Part shown: positions 1-6,587 of the stretch, piece after piece
How positions within the stretch are numbered: position 1 is the first letter of the stretch
How the letters are laid out: the number at the start of each line of letters is the position of its first letter
Source: an uncultured Flavobacteriia bacterium
GTDB taxonomy: Bacteria; Bacteroidota; Bacteroidia; Flavobacteriales; Flavobacteriaceae
Assembly (NCBI GenBank): GCA_946482495.1
Contig: CAMLRV010000062.1
Coordinates: 1 to 10,724 of the forward strand
Length of the DNA stretch: 10,724 bases
Direction of reading: 5' to 3'
Position numbers and translations under genes: made by a program
Notes under the pieces: generated by a model
The model's input: the letters and a program-made list of their open reading frames with translations, nothing else
Databases searched by the model: none
What the model was told of the DNA's origin: nothing

Positions 1-277
1 CTGGAAACTGTTTTTCAACTTCTGTATTTAATTCCTTGAAAATTGGATCATTTAGTTTTGCATACCAAAGAGAATCTGGAAATTGAGCTGGAAATAAAAA
101 TGGATATTGATTTTTTAAATCAGGTAAAGTTTTGGCTGTTGCTGTGGCATATAATTTATCAAAACGTTCTATGTTTAAATCAACGGATTTTTTTACATCT
201 ACAATTTCAACAGCATCATTTTTTTTACATTGAAGGAAGATGCATCCTGAAATAAGTAAAAAGATTAATTTTTTCAT
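1..277 (-). CDS. gldB: GldB, gliding motility lipoprotein (N-terminal part, cut by window edge)
   Basis: This is the first 92 codons of a minus-strand gene running off the left edge. The N-terminus MKKLIFLLISGC... is a lipoprotein signal peptide with two possible lipidated cysteines, C12 (I-S-G-C, the better lipobox) and C17. The following segment (ERFDKLY, then DLKNQYPFLFPAQFPDSLW, then ELNTEVEKQFP) matches my memory of the conserved N-terminal half of flavobacterial GldB. In Flavobacterium johnsoniae GldB is required for gliding and is linked to the type IX secretion and gliding machinery; its biochemical role is not settled. The ATG follows a good -7 element (317-325) by about 39 bases and is divergent from nadE. 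The assignment rests on recalled family similarity; the missing C-terminal part limits certainty. Confidence 0.82.
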   Translation of the reverse strand, partial: MKKLIFLLISGCIFLQCKKNDAVEIVDVKKSVDLNIERFDKLYATATAKTLPDLKNQYPFLFPAQFPDSLWYAKLNDPIFKELNTEVEKQFP

Positions 278-316
278 CGTATGAAATTTACTATTTTTAT
301 CAAAAATTATTGAACT

Positions 317-325
317 GCAAATATA
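317..325 (-). promoter_or_regulatory. Bacteroidetes -7 promoter element for gldB
   Basis: On the minus strand this reads TATATTTGC, a full match to the Bacteroidetes -7 consensus TAnnTTTGY. It lies about 39 bases upstream of the gldB ATG, leaving a leader of roughly 30 bases. No convincing TTG-type -33 box was found at the expected spacing. No comparably good element was found for the divergent nadE in the same gap. Confidence 0.6.
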
Positions 326-356
326 TAATTATATAGCTAAAGTATTTATTAAAATT

Positions 357-1169
357 ATGTCAAATAAAACAGCGTTAAATTTAGAAGGAATTAATGATTA
401 TATTGTTAATTGGTTGAAAACCTACGCCACAAATTCTGGTGTAAAAGGTTTTGTGATTGGAATTTCTGGCGGAATTGATAGTGCATTAACGTCAACTTTA
501 TGTGCGCAAACTGGATTTCCTGTTTTATGTGTGGAAATGCCTATTCATCAAGCTGAAAGTCATGTGAATAGAGCTAATGAGCATATTGATCAATTAAAAA
601 AACGTTTTCCAAATGTGTTTAACGATAGAGTGGATTTGACTCCGAGTTTTGAAACGTTCAAAAATAGTGTGCCAACTTGCGAAAATGAAAAAGCGTTACA
701 TTTAACATTAGCCAATACTCGAGCGCGATTGCGAATGACGACTTTGTATTATATGGCAGGAATTCATGGTTTTTTGGTTGCAGGAACGGGTAATAAAGTG
801 GAAGATTTTGGGGTAGGATTTTATACCAAATACGGAGATGGTGGAGTAGATGTGAGCCCGATTGCCGATTTAATGAAAAGTGAAGTACGCCAACTGGCTA
901 AATTTGTAGGTGTTCCAGAAAGTATTTTGATAGCAAAACCAACAGATGGTTTATTTGGAGATGATAGAAGTGACGAAGATCAATTAGGAGCCAATTATGA
1001 TGAATTGGAATGGGCTATGTTGGAAACGGAAAAGGGTTCAAAAATTGAAAATTTTGAAGGCAGACAAGCAGAAGTTTTTAAGATATATTCTCGACTAAAT
1101 ACCATTAATCAGCATAAAATGCAACCTATTCCGGTTTGTGAAATTCCAAACAGATTAAAAATCAAATAA
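357..1169 (+). CDS. nadE: NH3-dependent NAD+ synthetase (NadE)
   Basis: Catalyses the last step of NAD+ synthesis in the cytoplasm: nicotinic acid adenine dinucleotide plus ATP and ammonia to NAD+, AMP and PPi. The 270-residue protein is the length of the stand-alone ammonia-dependent class; there is no N-terminal nitrilase (glutaminase) domain. Visible hallmarks are the PP-loop SGGIDS at residues 37-42, the N-T-R-A-R block at 120-124, GTGNKVED at 143-150, the TKYGDGGVD...PIADL segment at about 157-172 and the KPTDGLF...DED region at 194-208. The start ATG sits behind an A/T-rich stretch with no Shine-Dalgarno box, normal for this group. It is divergent from gldB and followed 73 bases later by a response regulator with its own promoter, so it is probably monocistronic. 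No clear terminator follows it. Confidence 0.96.
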   Translation: MSNKTALNLEGINDYIVNWLKTYATNSGVKGFVIGISGGIDSALTSTLCAQTGFPVLCVEMPIHQAESHVNRANEHIDQLKKRFPNVFNDRVDLTPSFETFKNSVPTCENEKALHLTLANTRARLRMTTLYYMAGIHGFLVAGTGNKVEDFGVGFYTKYGDGGVDVSPIADLMKSEVRQLAKFVGVPESILIAKPTDGLFGDDRSDEDQLGANYDELEWAMLETEKGSKIENFEGRQAEVFKIYSRLNTINQHKMQPIPVCEIPNRLKIK

Positions 1170-1195
1170 ATAGGTTTTCTTAGGATTTTTTTTAC

Positions 1196-1204
1196 TAATT
1201 TTGT
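1196..1204 (+). promoter_or_regulatory. -7 promoter element for the response regulator
   Basis: TAATTTTGT matches the Bacteroidetes -7 consensus TAnnTTTGY. It places transcription start near 1210 and a leader of about 33 bases before the ATG at 1243. It overlaps the TTG at 1201 that would otherwise extend the reading frame, so that TTG is unlikely to be the start codon. No clear -33 TTG was found. Confidence 0.55.
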
Positions 1205-1242
1205 GTAATAAAATTATTGCTAACATTTTAAAAAATAGTGGT

Positions 1243-1872
1243 ATGATTACAGTTTGTTTAGCAGATAATTCCCCAGTTGTACACTTGGGAATTCAAACCT
1301 ATTTTAAAAATAGTCCTACGATAAAAATTGCAGAAGTTGTCTCGAATTATGATGATTTAGTAAAAACAGTTGATGCTTCAACAGTGGATTGTGTGATTTT
1401 AGATGCCGAATTAAAAGGATTGAATAGTATTTTAAAAATAAAACAACTATTACAAGATCATCCTAAGTTGAACGTTATATTTTTTACTAATGTTTCGGAT
1501 ACTTTATATGCGCCGCCAGCAATTAAGTCTGGTGTAAAAGGTTATGTTTCTAAAAACATTGGTTTAGGGGAATTAGAAAACACAGTGAGCCGAGTGAATA
1601 ATGGCGAATTTGTTTTTAGTTCTGAAGTAAGAAAAGCTATTGAAATTTTAAATAAAACTAAGAAGTCTGAGCGTTTATTTAAAAAATTATCTACAAGAGA
1701 AATTGAAGTATTGCGTTACTTCAGTGAAGGAAGAAAAAATAAAGAAGTGGCTAAAATTTTAGGTTTAGATGAAAAAACCATTAGTACATATAAACTTCGT
1801 TTGCTACAAAAATTAAGTGTGACTAATTTGCTAGATTTAATTAATAAAGCGAAACAATTAGAAATTATTTAA
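1243..1872 (+). CDS. NarL/FixJ-type response regulator (REC + LuxR HTH), orphan
   Basis: A 209-residue cytoplasmic transcription factor. Residues 1-120 form a receiver domain: beta-1 acidic region LADNSP (D8, N9), phospho-acceptor D54 in VILDAE, conserved T82 (FFT) and K104 (YVSK). Residues about 148-205 form a LuxR-type helix-turn-helix (LSTREIEVLRYFSEG ... NKEVAKILGLDEKTISTYK). The position that is normally the second Asp of the Mg2+-binding acidic pair is Asn (N9). I chose the ATG at 1243 because it gives the usual M-I-x-V-C-L-A-D start; the in-frame TTG at 1201 lies in the promoter. No histidine kinase is nearby, so partner and targets are unknown. It converges on dnaG; a palindrome separates the two. 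Confidence 0.9.
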   Translation: MITVCLADNSPVVHLGIQTYFKNSPTIKIAEVVSNYDDLVKTVDASTVDCVILDAELKGLNSILKIKQLLQDHPKLNVIFFTNVSDTLYAPPAIKSGVKGYVSKNIGLGELENTVSRVNNGEFVFSSEVRKAIEILNKTKKSERLFKKLSTREIEVLRYFSEGRKNKEVAKILGLDEKTISTYKLRLLQKLSVTNLLDLINKAKQLEII

Positions 1873-1888
1873 TTGAAAGTTTTACAAG

Positions 1889-1960
1889 CTTGTCATTCTG
1901 ATAAAGAAAGAATTTTATTTGAGTAGGTTTTATTAATTTTTTATTTTTCAGAATGGCAAG
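1889..1960. repeat. Imperfect intergenic palindrome between convergent genes; possible bidirectional terminator
   Basis: Arms CTTGTCATTCTGA (1889-1901) and TCAGAATGGCAAG (1948-1960) are inverted copies of 13 bases with one difference, which can still form a G-U pair in RNA. The 46-base interior is AT-rich. The left half (GTCATTCTGA...GAAAGAAT) resembles the GTCATTCTGA-n-AAGAAT intergenic palindromes I recall as common in flavobacterial genomes, here degenerate in the middle. It fills most of the 95-base gap between the stops of the response regulator and dnaG and could end both transcripts, though neither arm is followed by a long clean T run. Confidence 0.6.
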
Positions 1961-1967
1961 TGTTTGT

Positions 1968-3947
1968 TTAAAATCGAACCAAAACTCTTCCTAAGTTTTT
2001 TGCAATTACATTTCGTAATGTAGTTAAATCTTTGCTATTGGATAATATTTCGGTATTATCAACCGTGCTGTCTGCAGAAATATTTTTCATGTTTTCACTT
2101 ATCATTTTATCAATCAACAAAAAGCGATACGATAAAATTGTTTCAGAAACATGTTGTTCTAAATTGATGTTTTTATCATCAACTACAATTTTTCTTAAAT
2201 GCCATTTGTGTAACGAATCGCGTTCTTCTATCATTAAAATGGAAGTAATTTTATCTGTTATTTCAGGTGTCGTTTCAGAAATATACTTGTCAATTTCAAA
2301 TTCTAAATTCTGATTGTAATAATTGATGATGTCAATATAAATATTTTTGAAAATTGGATTCGACAATTCAATTTCGTCTTCTTGAAGTGCCAAATAAATT
2401 TTCTCGTAAATTTTATACGTATTATTTTCTTTCACATCTACCAAATCGCCATTTTCGTCTTCCACTTGAAAAATTTCGGTGAATGTTTCGGTTTTCAAAC
2501 CATTAATTAATAGCGTTTCAATAATTTTTTGTTCGAAAATATACTGACTATCAATTTTTTCTGGTTGTACTTGTTCGTTATTTTTTACAACTTCAAATGC
2601 TTTTTTCTCTTCTGTGAATTTTTTATTGGCATCCGAAATATCTTTTTTAAGTATTTGTGCTAACGTGTTATACAACACTTCTTCTGAAATGTCCATAATT
2701 CGTGAACATTCCTTAATATACACTTCTCGCTTAATTGTATCCGAAATTTTAGAAATACTATTTACCATATCTCTAATTAATTCGGCTTTTTTGATAGGAT
2801 CGTTATTGGCTTCTTTGACTAATAAATCAGCTTTAAACTGAATAAAATCTTTTGAATTTTCTTCTAAATATTGTTTTAAAACATCGTACGAATTGTTTTT
2901 GGCAAAACTATCTGGATCTTCACCATCAGGGAAACTACAAACTTTTACATTCATACCTGCTTCCAGAATCAAATCGATACCGCGAATAGAGGCGCGTAAA
3001 CCAGCCGCATCTCCATCAAATAAAACCGTCATGTTATTTGTTAAACGACTCACCAAACGAATTTGATCTGGTGTTAAGGCCGTTCCGGAAGAAGCTACCA
3101 CGTTTTCAATACCACTTTGGTTGAACTGAATCACATCGGTGTAACCTTCTACCAAATAACAATTGTCTAATTTAGCTATGGCTTGTTTGGCATGAAAAAT
3201 TCCATATAAAACTTTACTTTTATGGTAAATTTCACTTTCTGGTGAGTTTAAATATTTGGCTGCTTTTTTATCGTTGGTTAAAATTCTTCCACCAAAACCT
3301 AAAACCCTTCCGCTCATACTATGAATAGGGAACATGACACGACCTTTGAAGCGGTCGAATGTTTTTCCGTCTTCTTGTTTTACAATAGTTAATCCAGTTT
3401 TTTCAAGAAATTCTAATTTATAAGCTTTCCCTAAGGCTTCTTTGGTAAAAGCATCCCAAGTATCAGGTGAAAAACCTAATTGAAATTTTTCAATAGTTTC
3501 TTTTGTAAATCCACGTTCTTTAAAATACGATAAGCCAATAGCTTGGCCTTCGTCAGTATTTAGCATGGTTTTATGAAAATAGTCACGAGCAAATTCAGAA
3601 ACCAAATACATGCTTTCTTTTTCGTTAGCTTGCTCAATTTCTTCATTAGTTACAACGGTTTCTTCGATTTCAATTCCGTATTTATTAGCTAAATATCTTA
3701 TAGCTTCTGGATACGTAAAATGTTCATGTTCCATCAAGAAAGTGACTGAATTTCCACCTTTTCCAGAGGAAAAATCCTTCCAAATTTGCTTCACAGGTGA
3801 AACCATAAACGATGGCGATTTTTCGTTCACAAACGGTGAAAGTCCTTTCATGTTACTTCCAGAACGTTTCAGTTGTACGAAATCGCCAATGACTTCCTCT
3901 ACTCGAGCTTGGTCAAATACTTTTTCTATGGTTTCTTTTGAGATCAA
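1968..3947 (-). CDS. dnaG: DNA primase DnaG, zinc ligands replaced
   Basis: Synthesises RNA primers for chromosome replication with the DnaB helicase. Numbering is from a TTG start at 3947 (659 residues, begins M-I-S-K-E-T-I). Residues 1-95 align with the CHC2 domain, but the four zinc ligands of the motif C-x2-H-x17-C-x2-C are S37, V40, D58 and S61 at exactly the same spacing (GLSPFVNEKSPSF ... WKDFSSGKGG). The RNA polymerase core follows, then TOPRIM with E267 (VEGYTD) and D311/D313 (FDGDAAG) intact; residues beyond about 360 form a helical, divergent C-terminal region expected to bind helicase. The ATG at 3995 would add 16 residues, but it lies in the T-tract of the preceding terminator, so I prefer TTG. 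It is convergent with the response regulator gene. Confidence 0.93.
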   Translation of the reverse strand: MISKETIEKVFDQARVEEVIGDFVQLKRSGSNMKGLSPFVNEKSPSFMVSPVKQIWKDFSSGKGGNSVTFLMEHEHFTYPEAIRYLANKYGIEIEETVVTNEEIEQANEKESMYLVSEFARDYFHKTMLNTDEGQAIGLSYFKERGFTKETIEKFQLGFSPDTWDAFTKEALGKAYKLEFLEKTGLTIVKQEDGKTFDRFKGRVMFPIHSMSGRVLGFGGRILTNDKKAAKYLNSPESEIYHKSKVLYGIFHAKQAIAKLDNCYLVEGYTDVIQFNQSGIENVVASSGTALTPDQIRLVSRLTNNMTVLFDGDAAGLRASIRGIDLILEAGMNVKVCSFPDGEDPDSFAKNNSYDVLKQYLEENSKDFIQFKADLLVKEANNDPIKKAELIRDMVNSISKISDTIKREVYIKECSRIMDISEEVLYNTLAQILKKDISDANKKFTEEKKAFEVVKNNEQVQPEKIDSQYIFEQKIIETLLINGLKTETFTEIFQVEDENGDLVDVKENNTYKIYEKIYLALQEDEIELSNPIFKNIYIDIINYYNQNLEFEIDKYISETTPEITDKITSILMIEERDSLHKWHLRKIVVDDKNINLEQHVSETILSYRFLLIDKMISENMKNISADSTVDNTEILSNSKDLTTLRNVIAKNLGRVLVRF

Positions 3948-3971
3948 TGTTGGAATTTTGGTATTAGCTGG

Positions 3972-3979
3972 TAAAAATA
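3972..3979 (-). promoter_or_regulatory. Possible -7 promoter element for dnaG
   Basis: On the minus strand this reads TATTTTTA, seven of eight positions fitting if the consensus TAnnTTTG is relaxed at the last base. It lies between the upstream terminator and the preferred TTG start at 3947, leaving a leader of roughly 15-20 bases. It is the best candidate in the space available but a weak one. Confidence 0.3.
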
Positions 3980-3995
3980 CAATATTAAAAAACAT

Positions 3996-4029
3996 AAAAA
4001 AAACCTACAAGAAAATTCCTGTAGGTTTT
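3996..4029 (-). terminator. Intrinsic terminator of the ECF sigma / outer-membrane protein block
   Basis: Arms 4000-4009 and 4020-4029 form a perfect 10-base stem (AAAACCTACA / TGTAGGTTTT) around a 10-base loop. On the minus strand the stem is followed by an unbroken run of eight T, some of them belonging to the stem, then ATG and six more T. It lies 48 bases after the stop of the outer-membrane protein gene and directly before dnaG. It works only in the minus direction; no T run follows on the plus strand. Confidence 0.88.
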
Positions 4030-4077
4030 GAAAAAAGTATGAAATATATAACTCAAATGTAATTCTGTTCTTCGAAA

Positions 4078-5121
4078 TTAATTCCAATCAAAACGAATAC
4101 CTAACGAAATGTTGTTTTGATCCACTGGACTGTTTTTGAAAACTGGATTTAAATCGTATTTTAAATATAAAGATGTTTGTTTGTAACCAATGTAAGCACT
4201 TAAACCATATGTAAAATCGTTTACGTTAAAATCACCTTTTTGTTTTGTAGTAATAGTATAACCATCTTGTTCAAATTTTGTAAATTGTTTTGAATTGGTA
4301 TTTACTCCAACAAAACCTCCTAGTCCAAGACGTGCACCTCTATGAGATTTGAAAACTTTTTTGTCATCTGTTATTGAAGTTTTTGAAAAATCAAACTCTA
4401 AATGCATTGGTACTACAAAATATACATTTTTAAAATAAGTGCTATTAGCTTTTGTGTTTACGCCTGCGTCTACTAAAATAGTTTGGTCGTTTACATCTGC
4501 GAATACTCTGTTTTGAGTAGCATGTAAATTATTATACATAAAACCTAAACCGTATTTTAAATGTAATAAATTACTAGTATTTGATAAACGTGTATTCCAA
4601 GTTACACCCCACTCATAAAAAGTAGAACGAGCATATCCAAATTCTGAGTGAGCTACGGCTCCATCTGTTACAAGATTATTGAATCCAGTTGCAAATACAA
4701 ATTGACTTGTAGTTCTGTTTTCAGATTTATTTTCGTCATTTTTTTTGTTTTTATATCCGCCAGGAATTGAAATGCTATGTTTTTTTACAGAGTCGCTAGA
4801 TTCTTCAATGTCCAATTTTCCGTTTACTAAGTTTCTTAAAGCAGTTTCTTGTTCTGCCACTCTAGTTTCAATGCTGTTAGCATGTTTTTCAGCAGCAGCA
4901 GCTTTTTGTTTATCTGCTTCTTCTTTAGTGATTTTATTCTCTTCTAATTGTTTGTCGATAGCTGTAATTTCCGATTTTAAAGCTTGCTTTTCTTCTTCTG
5001 AAATTGATTTAATTTTTACAGCGATATCTTTCGCTTTTTGTTCAAAAGTTTTCTCTTGAGCGCTTACGGTGTTTACTAGTGCAATTACTGCCACACTGAT
5101 GTATAAAATAATTTTTTGCAT
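4078..5121 (-). CDS. Secreted coiled-coil plus outer-membrane beta-barrel protein
   Basis: A 347-residue exported protein of unknown specific function. Residues 1-21 are a Sec signal peptide with likely cleavage after V-S-A (before Q22). Residues about 25-100 are highly charged, Ala/Glu/Lys-rich and helical, predicted coiled coil (e.g. ITKEEADKQKAAAAEKHA). A polar linker (about 101-138) leads to residues 139-347, which show alternating hydrophobic/polar strands with many aromatics (FVFATGFNN, LHLKYGLGFMYNN, ARLGLGGFVGVN, SLYLKYDL) and end in the beta strand LGIRFDWN, typical of small Bacteroidota outer-membrane barrels. It is the third gene after the ECF sigma factor and the putative anti-sigma, 33 bases behind the latter with no promoter visible between them, and a terminator follows. 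This suggests co-transcription and a role in, or output of, that envelope circuit; that link is inference. Confidence 0.75.
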   Translation of the reverse strand: MQKIILYISVAVIALVNTVSAQEKTFEQKAKDIAVKIKSISEEEKQALKSEITAIDKQLEENKITKEEADKQKAAAAEKHANSIETRVAEQETALRNLVNGKLDIEESSDSVKKHSISIPGGYKNKKNDENKSENRTTSQFVFATGFNNLVTDGAVAHSEFGYARSTFYEWGVTWNTRLSNTSNLLHLKYGLGFMYNNLHATQNRVFADVNDQTILVDAGVNTKANSTYFKNVYFVVPMHLEFDFSKTSITDDKKVFKSHRGARLGLGGFVGVNTNSKQFTKFEQDGYTITTKQKGDFNVNDFTYGLSAYIGYKQTSLYLKYDLNPVFKNSPVDQNNISLGIRFDWN

Positions 5122-5154
5122 GATTTCTATTTTTTTAAATTGTTTTAAAGGTTT

Positions 5155-5868
5155 TTAATTATAGTTTCTATTTACTACTGCTGATTTTACTTGTTTTAAT
5201 TTTGCTAACGTTTTGTCTTTAAACGATTGATCGAGCTCAGATTCAACCGAGTTAAGTAAGTCGTTAGGGTTTACTTTTAAAGTAGATTGATACGTATTGG
5301 TGTTTCCGTTTGTCTTTTTCGTGCCTTGTACATCAGCAAGTAAAGATTCTGGAGTAATATAGTTATACGTAGGTTTTTGGTTAATTTCTTGTTGTTGTTT
5401 TATGTTGTTTTCGTTTTGTGCGATATTTACATTTCGCTTTTCTGTTATGTTAGTTGTATAAATTGTTTTTTTATAGTTTGAATTATTTTTTGTTGTTAAA
5501 TTAGAAGTTTTCGATGAGGCAACTGCTAATACATTTTCATTTTGTGTTGTAATTTGATGTTGTTCTTGAACTTCATTTGTATTAATGTTGTCATTGCTAT
5601 TTGAATTTGATTTCTCTTTAGAAATAACTACTTCATGTGTTGGGGAAACAATTTCAGATTTTTGATTTTGTTGAAAAAAAATGTAACCAATTCCTGAAAA
5701 AATAAGAAATGTTGCGGCAATTTTTAACCAGGCATACTTTTTTGGTTGTTTTTTTTCTTCAGCAATTGTTAACATGGCGTCCAATCTGTCCCAAGCTTGT
5801 GCAGAAGGTTCAATTTTTCTGGAATTGAATTTCTGTTGTATTTTTTTATCGAAATTATTTGGTTCCAT
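5155..5868 (-). CDS. Single-span membrane protein, putative anti-sigma regulator
   Basis: A 237-residue protein. Residues 1-45 are a charged cytoplasmic segment (FDKKIQQKFNSRKIEPSAQAWDRLD) of a type I recall immediately downstream of ECF sigma genes in Bacteroidota. Residues about 46-65 form one transmembrane helix (AWLKIAATFLIFSGIGYIFF), preceded by KKQPKK, which favours an N-in orientation. The remaining ~170 residues are Asn/Gln/Ser/Thr-rich, low complexity and presumably periplasmic. No zinc-binding anti-sigma motif (HxxxCxxC) is present. Its start overlaps the end of the sigma gene by 14 bases, pointing to translational coupling. The anti-sigma role is inferred from topology and gene order rather than from a recognised domain; a structural or adaptor membrane protein remains possible. 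Confidence 0.6.
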   Translation of the reverse strand: MEPNNFDKKIQQKFNSRKIEPSAQAWDRLDAMLTIAEEKKQPKKYAWLKIAATFLIFSGIGYIFFQQNQKSEIVSPTHEVVISKEKSNSNSNDNINTNEVQEQHQITTQNENVLAVASSKTSNLTTKNNSNYKKTIYTTNITEKRNVNIAQNENNIKQQQEINQKPTYNYITPESLLADVQGTKKTNGNTNTYQSTLKVNPNDLLNSVESELDQSFKDKTLAKLKQVKSAVVNRNYN

Positions 5869-6427
5869 TACTTTTGTTTTTTAATTCAGTGATTTGGGAT
5901 TGTAACATTCTTTTTGCATGCGAAAGCTGCGATTTTGAAGTGCCTTCAGAAATGTTTAATAACTCGGCAATCTCATTATGTTTATAGCCTTCAATAATGT
6001 ATAAATTGAAAACCATTTTGTAACCTTCTGGCAAATTGTCTATCAATAATTGAATATCATCAATTGAAAAATCGCCTTCCATTTCGTAATTATCTTCGGT
6101 TTCCGAATAGATTACATCATCAATGTCTTTATGATTAAAGCTGTTTTTCTTTACTCTTAAATAATCTATGCATTCATGAATCATTATTCTTTTTATCCAA
6201 CCTTCAAAACTTCCTTTGTTTTCGAATTTTTTCAAATTGGTAAACATTTTCATGAAACCCGTAATCATTACATCTTCTGCATGATGAATATCTTTGATAT
6301 ATTGACGACAAACACTCAACATTTTTGAAGCATACTTTGAATACAACTGCTGTTGTGCTTGACGATTATTGGCAATCGCTTCACTAATTAATTGTTGTTC
6401 ATTTTTATGTAATGCTATTACTTTCAT
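5855..6427 (-). CDS. ECF-type RNA polymerase sigma factor (sigma-70 family)
   Basis: A 190-residue sigma factor with only the two ECF domains. Region 2 covers about residues 20-92: the core-binding and -10 recognition helices include HAEDVMITGFMKMFTNL (49-65) and F-E-G-W-I-K-R-I with DYLR (74-91). Region 4 covers about 125-180: LPEGYKMVFNLYIIEGYKHN and the helix-turn-helix IAELLNISEGTSKSQLSHAK. A short acidic linker joins them. It heads a block with an overlapping membrane protein (14-base overlap) and an outer-membrane protein. Two tandem ECF-like promoters lie 55 and 134 bases upstream, so it probably drives its own transcription. The leader also holds a small inverted repeat, TGACA/TGTCA (6436-6452), just before the ATG. 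The inducing signal and other targets cannot be told from this window. Confidence 0.93.
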   Translation of the reverse strand: MKVIALHKNEQQLISEAIANNRQAQQQLYSKYASKMLSVCRQYIKDIHHAEDVMITGFMKMFTNLKKFENKGSFEGWIKRIMIHECIDYLRVKKNSFNHKDIDDVIYSETEDNYEMEGDFSIDDIQLLIDNLPEGYKMVFNLYIIEGYKHNEIAELLNISEGTSKSQLSHAKRMLQSQITELKNKSNGTK

Positions 6428-6481
6428 ATTTTAAATGACAAGTTCAATGTCAAAAATCAATTTTAAATGTTTCTATTTATA

Positions 6482-6508
6482 TAGACGATTATTGTTTTGA
6501 AATGGTTG
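6482..6508 (-). promoter_or_regulatory. ECF-type promoter, gene-proximal copy
   Basis: On the minus strand: CAACC (6504-6508), a spacer of exactly 16 bases, then CGTCTA (6482-6487). A GnAAC/CAACC-like -35 and a CGTC -10 at 16-17 base spacing are characteristic of ECF sigma promoters. The -10 hexamer is followed by an inverted repeat TCTAT-n4-ATAGA. It lies 55 bases upstream of the sigma gene ATG. It matches the second copy at 6561-6587 in both boxes and in spacing. Confidence 0.65.
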
Positions 6509-6560
6509 CATCTTGTTTTAAAAAAACATTTAAAACGATATTTAAACGCTTCTATTAACA

Positions 6561-6587
6561 TAGACGAGAATGATTTTAAAAAGGTTG
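6561..6587 (-). promoter_or_regulatory. ECF-type promoter, distal copy
   Basis: On the minus strand: CAACC (6583-6587), a 16-base spacer, then CGTCTA (6561-6566), followed by TCTAT-n4-ATAGA as in the proximal copy. It is exactly 79 bases upstream of that copy. The boxes are identical while the spacer and flanks have diverged, which argues for selection on the boxes. Confidence 0.6.

Noticed and set aside
43..255. Plus-strand open frame at the left edge
   Set aside because: It lies antisense to the clearly recognisable GldB N-terminus.
292..299. TATTTTTA as a possible -7 element for nadE
   Set aside because: It lacks the final G, is far from the start codon and overlaps the gldB leader; A/T-rich DNA gives many such partial matches.
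1201..1242. TTG-initiated N-terminal extension of the response regulator
   Set aside because: The TTG forms part of the -7 element TAATTTTG, and receiver domains of this type begin at the M-I-T-V-C-L-A-D encoded from 1243.
3610..4062. Plus-strand open frame of 150 codons opposite the dnaG start
   Set aside because: It is antisense to conserved DnaG codons, runs through the terminator hairpin, and shows no domain; it is an overlap artefact.
2032..5059. Other plus-strand open frames opposite dnaG and the outer-membrane protein gene (2032-2313, 2614-2841, 4745-5059)
   Set aside because: Their Ser/Ile/Phe/Leu-rich translations are the mirror of Lys/Glu/Asn-rich minus-strand genes, and they lack promoters and family resemblance.
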